From: an uncultured Archangium sp.
Lineage (GTDB): Bacteria; Myxococcota; Myxococcia; Myxococcales; Myxococcaceae
Assembly: GCA_937875615.1 (NCBI GenBank)
Contig: CALNBU010000745.1
Span: 1 to 5,830 of the forward strand
Direction: 5' to 3'
DNA length: 5,830 nt
Part shown: positions 4,794 to 5,830 of the stretch, in pieces
Numbering within the stretch: position 1 is the first letter of the stretch
Layout: the number at the start of each line of letters is the position of its first letter
The notes under the pieces: generated by a model
Database searches by the model: none
The model's input: the letters and a program-made list of their open reading frames with translations, nothing else
Told to the model about the DNA's origin: nothing
Position numbers and translations under genes: made by a program

Positions 4794-5830
4794 CTGCTCG
4801 CTGCGCGGCGGCCAGCGCTCGGCCCTGTCCCTGCGGCAGGGGCAGGGTGAAGGCGAAGACCGCGCCTCCCTCCGGCGGCGCCTCGGCCCAGATTTCGCCG
4901 CCGTGGCGCTCGATGAAGTCGCGGCAGATCGACAGGCCCAGGCCCGTGGAGCGCTCGAAGGCCATCAACACCGTGTTGGCGTCCTCTACCTGGCCGTCGT
5001 CGCGCACCTCGATCAACGCCACGTCGCCGTCCGGCCGCTTGCGCAGCCGCGCCCGCACGATGATCTCGCTCGGCGAGCGCGAGTGCTTGAGCGCGTTGGT
5101 GATGAGGTTCTGCAGCACCTGCCGGACCTTCTGCTCGTCGGCGAAGACGTCGAGGCTCAGCGGCGCCTCCGCGCGCAGGTGCACGCCGCGCTCCTTCGCC
5201 AGCAACTGCAGCTCGCGCGCGGCGTCGTGACAGGCCTCGGCCACGTCGAAGGGCCGCGAGAACAGGGCGATGCGCCCGTCGGTGCCGCGGGCGGTGTCGA
5301 GCAGGCTCTCCACCAGACCCAGCGCCTTCTTGCCCGCGCGCGCCACCGCGTCGGCCGAGACCTGCTGGACCGCGGTGAGCGACTCGTCGGTCTGGAGGAT
5401 GTGCGCGTAGCCGATGATCACCCCCAGCGGCGCGCGGAGGTCGTGGCTCAACACCGCCATGATCTCGTTCTTCTTCTTGTCGGCCGCGCGCAGCCGGTTG
5501 TTGGCGTCGACCAGCTCCCGGAAGCGCTCCACGTAGGCGTCTTCGAGCGCCTGCTGGCTCTTCGCCGCCGAGGCGCTGACGCTGCGCTGCTCCAGCGCGT
5601 TGCCCAGCGCGACCGCCACTCCCTGCAGGTAGTCGAGCTCTTCCTGCTCCAGGGCGGCGGCGCGATGCACCACCAGCGCGGCGAGATCCCGCACCCCGCT
5701 GGTCACCGGCACCACCCAGCCCGCCGCGCCGTCGCCGGGCAGCGGCACCGGCACGCGCGCGTCGAGGGCGCGGCGCCAGGTGGGCGAGACCGCGAGATCG
5801 ATGGGCGTACGCTCGCGATCGTCGACCAGC
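4771..5830 (-). CDS. Sensor histidine kinase (GAF-HisKA-HATPase), 5' end outside the window
   Basis: The frame is open to the right edge, so the visible 352 residues are the C-terminal part. The first 80 or so residues (containing AGWVVPVTSGVRDLAALVVH) look like the end of a GAF sensor domain. A probable coiled-coil linker follows, then HisKA with phospho-accepting His in MAVLSHDLRAPLG (codon 5443-5445). The HATPase has an N-box RQVLQNLITNALKHS (Asn codon about 5095-5097), a G1 box RDDGQV that lacks the second glycine of DxGxG, a very short ATP lid with AFERS, and a G2 box GLGLSI. No transmembrane segment is visible, suggesting a soluble kinase. It probably phosphorylates the response regulator that overlaps its 3' end. 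An internal GTG at 5754 would cut the GAF domain and is not the start. The last 18 residues are Ala/Arg/Gly-rich and may be non-native if an indel exists (see findings). Confidence 0.88.
   Translation of the reverse strand, partial: LVDDRERTPIDLAVSPTWRRALDARVPVPLPGDGAAGWVVPVTSGVRDLAALVVHRAAALEQEELDYLQGVAVALGNALEQRSVSASAAKSQQALEDAYVERFRELVDANNRLRAADKKKNEIMAVLSHDLRAPLGVIIGYAHILQTDESLTAVQQVSADAVARAGKKALGLVESLLDTARGTDGRIALFSRPFDVAEACHDAARELQLLAKERGVHLRAEAPLSLDVFADEQKVRQVLQNLITNALKHSRSPSEIIVRARLRKRPDGDVALIEVRDDGQVEDANTVLMAFERSTGLGLSICRDFIERHGGEIWAEAPPEGGAVFAFTLPLPQGQGRALAAAQRAVGAAGRR

Noticed and set aside
5752..5754. GTG at 5754 as the start of the histidine kinase
   Set aside because: The frame continues without a stop to the window edge with GAF-like sequence upstream, and there is no good ribosome site; the gene is simply cut by the window.
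1..5830. CRISPR array, tRNA, rRNA, insertion sequence, or parS sites
   Set aside because: No regularly spaced repeats, RNA gene signatures, terminal inverted repeats or transposase, and no parS-like palindrome was seen on reading through.

Overview
The window is almost entirely a high-GC bacterial operon on the minus strand. It runs from the right edge to about position 229. Its gene content and protein sequences point to a myxobacterium, probably of the Myxococcus/Corallococcus/Archangium side. The strongest pointer is three tandem bactofilin genes, recognisable from memory as resembling the Myxococcus xanthus bacN-bacO-bacP cluster, together with GC-rich codons that mostly end in G or C. 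No database search was possible, so the taxon is an inference.

Layout in transcription order (right to left): a 5'-truncated sensor histidine kinase (end of a GAF domain, then HisKA and HATPase); a response regulator whose C-terminal half looks like a degenerate, shortened GGDEF domain; an exported protein built almost wholly of TPR repeats; a monoacylglycerol-lipase-like alpha/beta hydrolase; then bacN, bacO and bacP. Every junction is tight: overlaps of 23 and 4 nt, then gaps of 11, 18, 32 and 3 nt. There is no visible terminator or promoter between genes, so the set is probably cotranscribed and partly translationally coupled. Bactofilins polymerise into cytoplasmic scaffolds; in M. xanthus BacNOP organise the chromosome-segregation machinery near the poles, and BacP helps position type IV pilus ATPases. 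Placing a two-component pair, a TPR solenoid and a lipase-like hydrolase upstream suggests a coordinated cell-organisation module, but no functional link is proven by the sequence.

The left end is different. Positions 1 to about 228 encode, on the plus strand, a 76-residue fragment of a eukaryotic (most likely fungal) PiT-family sodium/phosphate permease of the Pho89/PHO-4 type. It has lower GC and pyrimidine-ending codons. It is joined inside the 3' part of bacP, so the last 16 residues of the bacP reading frame are antisense translation of the permease. The most economical reading is a chimeric assembly or library junction within a short GC-rich overlap, not a natural gene fusion. The bacP C-terminus and everything downstream of the operon are therefore missing here.

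No tRNA, rRNA, CRISPR array, insertion sequence or intergenic stretch over 300 bases is present.
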